From: Salipaludibacillus daqingensis
Lineage (GTDB): Bacteria > Bacillota > Bacilli > Bacillales > Salisediminibacteriaceae
DNA: 64,000 nt
Assembly: GCF_029891575.1 (NCBI RefSeq)
Contig: NZ_JARZHF010000011.1
Coordinates: 104,042 to 168,041 of the forward strand
Direction: 5' to 3'
Below, in pieces: positions 46,901 to 54,448 of the stretch. How positions within the stretch are numbered: position 1 is the stretch's first letter; each line of letters begins with the position of its first letter. The position numbers and the translations under genes were made by a program. The notes below the pieces were generated by a model. The model had not been told where the DNA came from. It worked only from the letters and a program-made list of their open reading frames with translations, and did not search any database.

Positions 46901-48764
46901 TCATTGAAATACCATCATTTACATCGTCCGTTAATTGATCAATAAAATCGTTACTTTTCTTCAATTGATATTTCTCTATAATTTGTGTTCCTTTCTCTTC
47001 AAAATCATTTAGTTCTTCTCCCGCTTTTACTAACTTTTCAAAAGATTGACTACTAATGATATCGTCTTGTAATCGAGGTAATTTTCGATTAAATAGCTTT
47101 AAATCTTCTTGTTCAAATTTATCCCTTGCATTCCATAGTTCAAAAAAATGAGACTTATTGATTGGAAATTCTGCGTCCATCGCCACATCATCTTTGATCC
47201 AACGGTAATCGACGTTTTCTTCCACTAAATATTTTGCTACATCATATTTAAACCATTGTTCCCCTTTATACTCTAACCTCGTTCCTTCTTCCTTCGCATA
47301 CGTTTTTAACTCGGAATAAAATTCTGCTTCTCGTCTCTTATTCGTGTCTAACGCCAGTAAATTCCGCTCGATTTCTTTTTCCAATGTAGCGGCATCTAAT
47401 TCCCCTAATTTTTCGCTTAGGATTCTTATCGATTTCTCAATATCAGCCATGGATTCCCTGCCGCCGCCTAAGACTGCGACACACAACGCGCGAATATCCT
47501 CAGGGATCTTATCTTTCAAAACTTTCAACGGATTCTCTTTCTGAGAGGTAATTAATATCCGTTGACCTTGAGCTAGGAAGTGCGATACTAAATTAGCAAT
47601 CGTATGGGTTTTCCCTGTACCAGGAGGTCCTTGAACCGTAACCCCATAATTGTTATCGATCCGTCTGACGATTTCCTTTTGCTGTTCATTTGACGGTAAT
47701 GGAAAATACAAATGCTTTCTTGGTAGGTTAAATGAATAGTCAGTTTCAGCATCGGCTTTCACTTCTTGTTCCTTACTTCCATCAAAGATTGAAATGACGG
47801 ACTCTGATAGCTCCAAGTCATGAGACTCAATCGACTGAATAATATTTTCCAAATCATCTCGAAGAACTCTCACTTTTTTACTTCGAAGGGAGAACAGTGT
47901 TTGGTCATAGATAATTGGCGTATCTTTGATCTCAGCGCGCTTTTCACCATCGACATATTGACCTTCTGGACTAATTAACTGAACATAGTGATGGAATAAT
48001 TCTGATAGATCTTCGTCATCAATATTCTTCTGCTTCATCTGTTGCAAAACGCCTTCTACCTTTTCCATATTAGGCAAATTGATTCCTGATAACATTTCCC
48101 TCTCTACCGTTATCCCTTCCTCAATTTGTTTTGCTGCGATGATCCCTTTTTCAGCATCCAACTCCAGCTCTAATTTGCATGTTAATAAAGGGTGTCGTAT
48201 GTTTTCCACTTTTTTAACCGTTTTTCTCCACGTCAATATGCCACGTCCAAAAATAAATTCTAACGATTCCCCTTCTTTTTCAAATCGAGAGACTAATTCA
48301 AAAAAGTCACTATATAGCTTCGAAACTTTTCTCTTTTGTCGCAGATTTTTTGCCCAGTCATCCCATTGCCCTTTCCAAAGATCGAATGCTTCTTCTCGCT
48401 TGGGCTCATCTTCAAAGTACTCGTCTTTTTCTTCCTGTTCCTCGTTTATGATCGTCCTGACTACCATTGGAGAAGGGCTACTATTCTCATTATGTATGTC
48501 CCCGTCTATCCAACCCTTTATAAGCGAATCTAGTGCTGGAGGTTGCTTCTCTTCTGATTTTATTAGTGGCTTATGTATTTCCATGAAATTTGACTCATCT
48601 TCACATTCATCTAGTAGATTACAGCCTTTCAGAGAAGAGAAATCTTCTACAAACCAATTTGTCTCAAAGTCTCTATAATCACGAACAACTTTCCCAACAA
48701 GATTATTGAGCTCCAGTAAATATTTGAAAAACCGCGTGCCTTTTTCTATATTATTCGTTTCCAT
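43935..48764 (-). CDS. Giant SF1 helicase with a C-terminal Vsr-like nuclease domain
   Basis: 1609 residues. A split superfamily 1 helicase: Walker A TVQGPPGTGKTHTIANLV (about residue 378), and the second half with FDVVIFDESSQCDLFST (about 1045), VVGDEEQISPQAIG, AYTLQGDERDIICLSMV and MNVAASRAKNQMRLY. Residues about 1345-1440 form a Vsr/MTES_1575-like nuclease: VGRYRIDLVVEG, LAIECDGERWHGPEKFDED and RSGWKFWRIRGREFY. The last 65 residues (ERKGFEVVDKRDKGGCIWIV and GWYYK) form a small domain often found at the end of such helicases. Coiled coils lie between. The ATG has GAGGTG upstream. It probably unwinds and cuts foreign DNA; an independent single-gene defence system is likely. Confidence 0.82.
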   Translation of the reverse strand: METNNIEKGTRFFKYLLELNNLVGKVVRDYRDFETNWFVEDFSSLKGCNLLDECEDESNFMEIHKPLIKSEEKQPPALDSLIKGWIDGDIHNENSSPSPMVVRTIINEEQEEKDEYFEDEPKREEAFDLWKGQWDDWAKNLRQKRKVSKLYSDFFELVSRFEKEGESLEFIFGRGILTWRKTVKKVENIRHPLLTCKLELELDAEKGIIAAKQIEEGITVEREMLSGINLPNMEKVEGVLQQMKQKNIDDEDLSELFHHYVQLISPEGQYVDGEKRAEIKDTPIIYDQTLFSLRSKKVRVLRDDLENIIQSIESHDLELSESVISIFDGSKEQEVKADAETDYSFNLPRKHLYFPLPSNEQQKEIVRRIDNNYGVTVQGPPGTGKTHTIANLVSHFLAQGQRILITSQKENPLKVLKDKIPEDIRALCVAVLGGGRESMADIEKSIRILSEKLGELDAATLEKEIERNLLALDTNKRREAEFYSELKTYAKEEGTRLEYKGEQWFKYDVAKYLVEENVDYRWIKDDVAMDAEFPINKSHFFELWNARDKFEQEDLKLFNRKLPRLQDDIISSQSFEKLVKAGEELNDFEEKGTQIIEKYQLKKSNDFIDQLTDDVNDGISMKELLEKEPSALIIKEVHAGGGREKRWRDFVEAQKGNVDKAFEFYNQLVTHSIKLPDKPKHEIKVDLSVAKDRLVSGKKPNFFFYAWKGKRAKYLFEEPVLNGKPLMHEQDIEPVEAYLAYEELREEIARVINGNMNEIGHHTVDENSNRFPHEADRIVKEVSSVVETVDFIKKIQRQFTEDQLKQIDFYNIDSLKRFADELFVVKGYLDLDKWNVAYQEELTTLQKTSMKEDIHPIILEFIEAFEKKDTEHWNDLIEKLLELRGKQKEVKSFYDVLTTFKEKLPVTAVAIESSVGNEWGYPENYHHAFELRKLQTWLDETKDMNVAKIKDQLEEQHQEQEKLITEIVTASTWKAQLARISDTEKRALSSWKSYIKRYGKGSGKHAQVNLEGARESMKTAQGAIPVWVMPVNQVLENFPVTNEKFDVVIFDESSQCDLFSTNVLLRGKKIIVVGDEEQISPQAIGTKQDDVYDLVNRYLNDVPNAKLLDGNISLYELAEQTFPKEGKLMLREHFRCVPEIIQFSNDLSYGGEMIPLRLPLENQKIDPPVKAIKVNDGYNDDAEKDINRPEAEKIAADISEIVADPKFTEQTIGVIALQGTKQSALLEQLIREEIGDEQFVKRKIICGNAYTLQGDERDIICLSMVVAPNRRFRSLTRNSEKQRMNVAASRAKNQMRLYHSVDSEDLSVDDLRYRLIGYCKQPNRINEEIENLEELCDSPFEIDVLRMIVAKGYKVTPQVKVGRYRIDLVVEGIGDRLAIECDGERWHGPEKFDEDMQRQESLERSGWKFWRIRGREFYFNRTKAMESLWERLKKMGIQSEFEQPIMSDNYSNEFKPVDHTAATTEPFERANLVNGISEPFKDMEQEKERAASVAVQTKLFDMKDEKLTTQMDLFEDEIETKEKVAETPEVKEDSKDIHEDEEDFSLYDYLERKGFEVVDKRDKGGCIWIVGGKELAADLKYLESIGYIFIFTSKGSKAIDRRPGWYYKA

Positions 48765-48989
48765 CCATCTCTCACCTCACAAAGTAAATCGTGCATCTTT
48801 ATTATTCGTTCAACTCAACAATAGCGAAATCTATTCAGTATTAACTAGGGTTTGATTAATATGTAAAAAGTCATAAGGGGTTCGTTCAGTATTTCGTGTC
48901 GTTAAGTTGCTTACTATCTTCTATATTCTAGTCAATAAACCGCTAATTTAATGCTATCCATACTAGTTACTATTAATTGCATATCTATT

Positions 48990-49047
48990 CGCACTATATC
49001 ATTCTCCCCATAAATTTACCGTCGAAATTTGTTGAAAAAGATAATTT
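48990..49047 (-). promoter_or_regulatory. Upstream element shared with the NERD gene, copy 2
   Basis: Matches 40021-40075 with ACTATATCATT, TCCCC and TACCGTCGAAATTTGT in the same order and spacing. It is about 230 bases before the SF1 helicase ATG. The recurrence upstream of two unrelated defence genes on the same strand suggests a common promoter or regulator. Confidence 0.45.
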
Positions 49048-49090
49048 AAACAAATATTATAAGAATATTTTTGAATTTCTTTCGATAAAA

Positions 49091-49137
49091 AAATCCTTTT
49101 GAATGATAGAGGAGTTTATCATCAAAGGGACTTTTTT
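49091..49137. terminator. Bidirectional terminator
   Basis: TCCTTTTGAATGATA at 49094 pairs with TATCATCAAAGGGA ending at 49130 (one base unpaired), flanked by an A-run on the left and a T-run on the right. It separates the helicase gene from the fragment at 49296. Confidence 0.65.
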
Positions 49138-49295
49138 ATGTTGTGTTAAATATATTGTTTCAAAATAATAATACTCAAGAACATTGATATATCAACATTA
49201 TTGAGTATCATAAGTTTTAAAAATTAACCTGGACCTAAAGATACCGGTGGCCGGGGTCGAAATACAGCAATAATCATTGATTTAATAAGCTTTTA

Positions 49296-49496
49296 TTAGG
49301 GTGCTGTGTAAAATTTGTGTAAAAAGAATATGGACGTGTAAATCTTAAAAGCAGATGAATCGTTGAACGGGTTCGGTTGAGGAGGATAACCTCCCATTCG
49401 TACCATTTTGACAGGTTCGTATCCCTGTTCGATCAGCTGCTTCGCCATATTTTGTTCTAATAGAGCTTCAGATTGATAAGTCACGATGTTCCCCAC
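49296..49496 (-). pseudogene. N-terminal fragment of a type I restriction R subunit (HsdR)
   Basis: 66 residues opening MGNIVTYQSEALLEQNMAKQ and continuing LIEQGYEPVKMV, as in HsdR N-termini. After about 30 residues the family similarity stops and the sequence turns into unrelated codons to a stop. The rest of the R subunit and the HsdS/HsdM partners are absent. A relic of a lost type I system at the edge of the island. Confidence 0.6.
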
Positions 49497-49787
49497 CTTT
49501 TTTCAATCAATGGAAATTGAAAGACGTTTTGTTTACTTCTATTCATTATAAACCTTTACAGGGATTTAGTACCATACATAAGGAAAAAAGAAGGGATGGA
49601 ATCTTATAGCGAAAAACCCTGACAGAGAGTGTCAGGGTACGAAAGTTCTTTTGGTATATAGAAAAAACTGTCTAATTTTGGTAAGAGTATATGGCGTTCT
49701 GCAAACTAAGTGAATTTATGAATGTAAAACCGTCCCAATAGAGTGTACTCACTGGGATATAATTATTATTTTATATAAGCTGAATTA

Positions 49788-50852
49788 CTAAGAAATATGC
49801 TTAATTAGATCCATCTCTTTTCTATTTTGCCAATCGCAAATCGTTCCAAAAATTTCTGATGAACATAAATCAAACTTTCCTCGAAAATAAATAACGTTAA
49901 TATAATCATCATCATAAAATTGAATAATGACTTTAACTCCCTCACCGGGAATGTAAGAGCCAAATATTAAATGCGATAAAGGAGGAAGTTGAAAACTATC
50001 TATTACTTTCTTTGTATAATTCAGTGATTCTTTATCTTTCAAAGGGGCTACAAATGTATTATCGCTCTTTCCTAATATGAAATCTCTCGCGCTATCAAAC
50101 TGAGAATCAAATACAAAATCTTTCTCAAATTTATCTGCTAAAAAGTTCAAAGCTATCTTAGCCATTACTCTCTCATAGTAAGAAATTTTTGAATTAATAT
50201 TTAAACTAACTAAAGTCTTAGAATTAACTTCTTCGATTTCTTTCTCCTGGATTTTACTGTATATATAATTGTTTAGAATAACAACTAAATTTTTTAGAGT
50301 AGTTTGCTCATTACACAATACAAACCATTGAAGTTCTTTACCTTTAAAAACTATACCTACATTAAATTGATTAACATCATAAGAGTTTTCGAAAAAAACA
50401 ATAGGTGAAGCACTTTCAAAGTTTTTAAGATGATCAAGCAGTTCATCAGAATATTCATTAGCATTTTTCTGATTTGAATTAAATATCAAATTAACTTTTT
50501 CATCAGTGTAGGCAATTTGATCAATAATACATGGTTCTCCTTTTTTGATATAACCTAGATAGGAGTCGCTGCTCTTTTCTTCTAAATCACTTATTACTCC
50601 TACCCTTGATTTTGTATTGTATCTGTCATTCAGCTTCCCTCTTTTGCCTGGGCCTAAAAAAATCCTATATAATGCTAAATAGGAATCTTTTAAAACGTTT
50701 CCTTCTAACTTAGAAAACATTGTATTTACTTCATCACTTACATATCCTTTAGGCAGTTTTCTTATCCCCCCTAATCCTGCTGGGAATATATGCTCTTCAC
50801 CGTTGAAATTTAATGATTCTTTACAGTCTTTATAATAAATACATCTATTCAT
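49788..50852 (-). CDS. HNH_5-like protein with an incomplete zinc site
   Basis: About 354 residues from the ATG at 50852, which has AAGGAG seven bases upstream; upstream in-frame codons to 50918 are noncoding. The N-terminus MNRCIYYKDCKES then GEEHIFPAGLGG and LPKGYVSDEVNTMFSKLE follows the HNH_5 pattern (CIFC, EHIIP, GxVCxxCN), but the second Cys pair is replaced (VSDEVN) and the first is spaced differently. The catalytic-type EHIFPAGLGG is retained. The remaining 270 residues are unassigned. The gene may encode a nuclease that no longer needs, or has lost, the metal. Confidence 0.55.
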   Translation of the reverse strand: MNRCIYYKDCKESLNFNGEEHIFPAGLGGIRKLPKGYVSDEVNTMFSKLEGNVLKDSYLALYRIFLGPGKRGKLNDRYNTKSRVGVISDLEEKSSDSYLGYIKKGEPCIIDQIAYTDEKVNLIFNSNQKNANEYSDELLDHLKNFESASPIVFFENSYDVNQFNVGIVFKGKELQWFVLCNEQTTLKNLVVILNNYIYSKIQEKEIEEVNSKTLVSLNINSKISYYERVMAKIALNFLADKFEKDFVFDSQFDSARDFILGKSDNTFVAPLKDKESLNYTKKVIDSFQLPPLSHLIFGSYIPGEGVKVIIQFYDDDYINVIYFRGKFDLCSSEIFGTICDWQNRKEMDLIKHIS

Positions 50853-51042
50853 TACTTCACTCCTTAAGATATTGGTGAAAATAAATGTTTTTCTCAAAAA
50901 TAAATATAACTCTTGCAAAGGTAATTCTCACTGTATATTCCGTTTTGAAAATCTTTCAAATTATCCAGGTACCAAACAAAGTATTTTTAAATCAAACATA
51001 GTCTTAACAAAAATTCTGGCAAGGTTATTACCGTAAAAATAA

Positions 51043-51588
51043 TTATTTGTTTAAAATTCTGCTTGCTGTATTCATCAATTGATCTAAGGTTTGACAGTCT
51101 TCTTTATCCATGGGGATCAATGAGTTAGCTAGTTTTTCCCAGTTACCAACTTCATAGGGAGTGTATATTCCCCCGTTGTCGGCAGTTATCGGTTCTGTAA
51201 GTAAGTCTGCAGGTTTATTTAGCACATTAATGTTTGAAGATAACAATTGCCATGTATTAGAGATTTTTTCTTCAGATTTACAAATGGGAAAGTCTTCTCT
51301 TTTATGAATGGTACTTATTGCAAGATCAACAATTTCATATGAATCAGTATATACCCACATATGATAATAATTTTTCTTTGGATTGTAAGGAAACAAATAT
51401 TGAAAGTCTTTTATATAAGCTTTTCCTATCGCTAACAAAGTTTCTTTAGAGAAATGTTCACTCATTAACTGGGATGTAATTAAAGCTACATCTCTACATC
51501 TATCGTGTCTTGAAACTTCATTACTTTTAAATGAATTGATTACAGCTTCCTCAATTTTTCTTTTAATAACTTTATTAGTTTGTAGCAT
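51043..51588 (-). CDS. Unrecognised protein
   Basis: 181 residues with no motif I can name. It is mostly helical with an aromatic-rich centre (YLFPYNPKKNYYHMWVY) and Trp residues in the second half. Upstream of the ATG, 51589-51600 gives a weak AGGGC-like site. It lies alone between the HNH_5-like gene and an IS3 remnant. The codon use is similar to neighbouring accessory genes. It may be an accessory or immunity protein, but nothing proves this. Confidence 0.45.
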   Translation of the reverse strand: MLQTNKVIKRKIEEAVINSFKSNEVSRHDRCRDVALITSQLMSEHFSKETLLAIGKAYIKDFQYLFPYNPKKNYYHMWVYTDSYEIVDLAISTIHKREDFPICKSEEKISNTWQLLSSNINVLNKPADLLTEPITADNGGIYTPYEVGNWEKLANSLIPMDKEDCQTLDQLMNTASRILNK

Positions 51589-51819
51589 AAAAGCCCTGCT
51601 ATAATTTAAATCATATAATGAAAAAATGTAGGCGCTTATTGGAATGTAACATTCTATATAGTTTTACTTCTTCAATAATTTATAAATTATTTCTTTTTAT
51701 AAAAGACCATATAATGCTCTATTTTTATTGGTGTTTTATTGAAGAACTTTTCAAATTGTTAGTATACGAGATGCTAAACTTATTAAACAATCTTAGCCTA
51801 GATCTTATAAAGAATTACT

Positions 51820-52090
51820 AAAAGTGGTTTGTCAACACTAGATAGATGTATTCAGTAGGTGTTAAGTAATATAGTGAGCCATGGTCCAAATATGGTTGAA
51901 CCAATGAACATAGTCAAAAAGTTCAAGGTCAAACTCGTGTTTGTTAGCGAATACCGCACCTCGAACGAATTCTGTTTTATTGATAATTAATTGTGGCTTC
52001 CGCAACATATGGCTTTCCTTTATCACTTAAGGATCTTTCAATGCCAAAGGTGTCGACGTTTTAGATGATTTGAATTGTGCCGACAGTATA
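51820..52090 (-). pseudogene. Remnant of an IS3-family transposase C-terminus
   Basis: Read on the minus strand with frameshifts and stops: FGIERSLSDKGKPYVAEATI, then FVRGAVFANKHEFDLELFD, then YVHWFNHI, HGSLYYLTPTEY. This is the typical end of an IS3/IS150-type transposase (DDE catalytic core end). At least three disablements are visible. No inverted repeats were located. Confidence 0.7.
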
Positions 52091-52526
52091 TTTCGAGACA
52101 ATTCCTTGTTTTGCCATGAAGCCCGATACAAAGTTGAGAAATTTTAGACATTATATTCCCTCTATATATGTAAGTTCGACAAGTTGTGTGTTTCACCTGC
52201 TTTTTTCATTCGTCCAAATTTCGGCACTACTAACTCATATATCTAGTAAATGTAAATTTTTTCAATACAAAGCCAACGATTATAAATTAATGAATTTTCT
52301 CACTTATTTGTTTATAAAGGTGTACTTTTACCAACGCTAATAATTTTTTATGAATTCCATAATACTTAAAATAATTGAAAAGATAGGATGATATCTAAAT
52401 AAAAGAATTGACCAAAAATTAAATTTGTACTTTTATGATCGAAAACCTTATACAATAAATAGACTAAATAGTGTAATGTGCATAAATACTTCTATTAAGA
52501 ATAAATTTATACTTGGAGGATTTTAA
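52091..52526. other. Noncoding interval upstream of the DUF5677 gene
   Basis: About 435 AT-rich bases. Nothing supported was found beyond the ribosome site GGAGG at 52515 that serves the next gene. Confidence 0.5.
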
Positions 52527-53366
52527 ATGAATAATGAATTTTTAGAGAAATGTTTAAAAGAGGGCACGCTAGCCTATGTCAATATAAGTGAAGAGTTAAT
52601 AAAAGAATTCAAAGAAGAAAAGTTGGTTACGCTAGGCTTATTTAATGGGTTATTGGAAAAATCAAGTACTTTTTTTCATTTATATAACAATAATCATTTA
52701 GTTAGCTTAGATTGTATTACTAGACCTATTATAGAAAACTATCTCTATTTAAAATACATTTTAAATAGAGATAGTCAAGAAGAAAAAAATTACTTGGCTT
52801 CGAGATCTTATCTATTTAAATCTAAGATGAGAGAAATTGAAACACATTTATCAAGAATAGCTAAGAACAATAAAGGAGAAAAATTAAGAAGGCTTTTTTC
52901 TGATATAACTATAGAAGAATTAGAGCATAATTATTCTGAAGAGGAAGCCTTGAGAGACAAAGAAGAATTAAGGGAGAATTTTAAAGATATATTATCTTTA
53001 AGAAGTGAAAAAGATAAATGGTATGATATTGATGAGCAAAATAAAAAGAGTTTTGAACAGCTATGTTTTTATATGGACTTTGAGTCAGAATATGAACATT
53101 TCTATCGTGCTTTTTCAAAAGAAATTCATTCCTCGGATGTAATTGAAACTTTTGATTTTACAGAGGAAGAATTTAATGAATTTTTCTTTATAAAATCAGG
53201 GATAAGTTTAAATTTAATAAGTAATTTTATTATGGAAACCGTAATTTCTTACTATAGATGGAATAATTTAATATATGAAGCTGATAAATTTAAAGAAATG
53301 ATGCAAAAGGAATTAGTTAATAATGCAACAGAAATTGATATTAGAATTTTTGATGGAAAAGAATAA
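52527..53366 (+). CDS. DUF5677-family protein
   Basis: 279 residues. Family-like segments are ITRPIIENYLYLKYILNRD near residue 70 and YEHFYRAFSKEIHSSD near residue 192. The protein is all-helical and acidic, with KE-rich stretches, and shows no signal peptide. DUF5677 proteins are often found near defence or toxin-like genes; their role is not established. GGAGG lies before the ATG. The 3' end overlaps the truncated IS66 element on the opposite strand by 26 bases, so the insertion or its decay happened right at the end of this gene. Confidence 0.6.
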   Translation: MNNEFLEKCLKEGTLAYVNISEELIKEFKEEKLVTLGLFNGLLEKSSTFFHLYNNNHLVSLDCITRPIIENYLYLKYILNRDSQEEKNYLASRSYLFKSKMREIETHLSRIAKNNKGEKLRRLFSDITIEELEHNYSEEEALRDKEELRENFKDILSLRSEKDKWYDIDEQNKKSFEQLCFYMDFESEYEHFYRAFSKEIHSSDVIETFDFTEEEFNEFFFIKSGISLNLISNFIMETVISYYRWNNLIYEADKFKEMMQKELVNNATEIDIRIFDGKE

Positions 53367-53787
53367 AGAGTAGAAAAAATTGATATATTTTTTGGTGGAA
53401 GCACATATTTAATAGCTTTTGAATATTAAGTTTACATAATCCCACGTATCGGTACCTACCATAAATTTTATAAATGTTTAAAGAACCCAGCCCATCAAGT
53501 AACCAGCGAAGTTGGCGTGGAGAGATGGCTTTTGTTTGTTTAGATGACTCACCAGGCCAAGACAACTTGCTCGTTTCTAAACGTTTATAATATAACCAAA
53601 AATCATTATTATCCCACTGTAAGATTTTAAGTTTATCTTTGTTGCGATTACAGAATACAAAGAGTGCTGGTGAGAATGGATCAAGTTCAAACGCTTCTTT
53701 TACTATAACCGCTAAGCCATCAATTGACTTTCTAAGGTCCGTAGGACCACAAGCTAAATAAACCCGCTCATAGTATGGATGAATCAT
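53341..53787 (-). CDS. tnpB: IS66 accessory protein TnpB, 3' end replaced
   Basis: 148 residues. The first 110 are standard IS66 Orf2: YYERVYLACGPTDLRKSIDG, LFVFCNRNKDKLKILQWDN and RQLRWLLDGL. From LGSLNIYKIY on, the sequence no longer matches, and it reads on through the neighbouring DNA to a stop at 53341, inside the end of the DUF5677 gene on the other strand. It is a fusion produced by truncation. The gene overlaps tnpA by four bases. Probably non-functional. Confidence 0.8.
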   Translation of the reverse strand: MIHPYYERVYLACGPTDLRKSIDGLAVIVKEAFELDPFSPALFVFCNRNKDKLKILQWDNNDFWLYYKRLETSKLSWPGESSKQTKAISPRQLRWLLDGLGSLNIYKIYGRYRYVGLCKLNIQKLLNMCFHQKIYQFFLLFILFHQKF

Positions 53788-54083
53788 TGATACTTCAGTA
53801 AATGTAGTACATCAGATAAAAGTTGGCGATCAACTTGGGGGTTTACTTCCACTAATAGCTTATCAATCTTGATAATAATGGATGAACTATCACCGATGTA
53901 AGATGATTGACTAATGTCTAACCAATCTATAGTAGAATTATCTGTTTGTTGATCAAACTTACGTTTCCAATAATACATTTGATGAATATTAATGTTTTCC
54001 TGACGACACCAAGCAGCCATACTAAGGCCGCTTTCGCCCCACTGATCCATTCTTGTATGCCATTCTAATTGTTTATCTGACAT
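53784..54083 (-). CDS. tnpA: IS66 accessory protein TnpA
   Basis: 99 residues with the IS66 Orf1 helix-turn-helix: WGESGLSMAAWCRQENINIH followed by QMYYWKRKF. The C-terminal part (LDISQSSYIGDSSSIIIKID) is the usual tail. It starts at an ATG after AGGAGGC and is complete. It would bind DNA to aid transposition of the intact element. Confidence 0.8.
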   Translation of the reverse strand: MSDKQLEWHTRMDQWGESGLSMAAWCRQENINIHQMYYWKRKFDQQTDNSTIDWLDISQSSYIGDSSSIIIKIDKLLVEVNPQVDRQLLSDVLHLLKYQ

Positions 54084-54232
54084 GAAAAGCCTCCTTCGAG
54101 AATTAATCTATGAAGATTATCTCATCTGGTTGCTGAGTTGCATACGTATGTAGTATTTGACGCTTACACATGAAAGAGAAGACCGCAGAAATATTTCAGA
54201 AGTTCGTTGATGTATGATTAGTGGTCTAAGCA

Positions 54233-54263
54233 CAAAAAAGACCCCCAACCAAAATTGGTTGAG
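54233..54263 (-). terminator. Terminator downstream of the PIN_8 gene
   Basis: A CTCAACC/GGTTGGG stem with a six-base loop, followed on the minus strand by GGTCTTTTTT. It lies about 190 bases beyond the PIN_8 gene stop and just outside the IS66 end. Confidence 0.5.
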
Positions 54264-54448
54264 AGCCTTTGAAGTATTGATAATTAACGCTTTGAGAACT
54301 GGAATTATTGTTTTTTAAGAGAGCTAATATATATGAATCCTTTTTTATCAACATTCTAATGGCTTTCACTATGGACTAAGACGGATAAAAATGGACTCTT
54401 GAAGATAGCATTTGAAGCATGGTAGACGCTAGTTGAATACAATTTACA

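Larger units (their letters stand above)
53341..54167 (-). mobile_element. Truncated IS66-family element
   Basis: Two accessory genes (tnpA-like and tnpB-like) lie in the right order, ending at an outer end CGCTTAC at 54161-54167, which read outward-in is GTAAGCGTCA, the usual IS66 terminus. The long transposase gene tnpC and the other terminal repeat are missing, so the element was cut near 53445 and cannot move by itself. Confidence 0.75.

Noticed and set aside
48079..48678. 199-residue plus-strand open frame
   Set aside because: It is antisense to the SF1 helicase gene; Ser/Phe-rich composition is what the complement of a Glu/Lys-rich gene gives, and no ribosome site is present.
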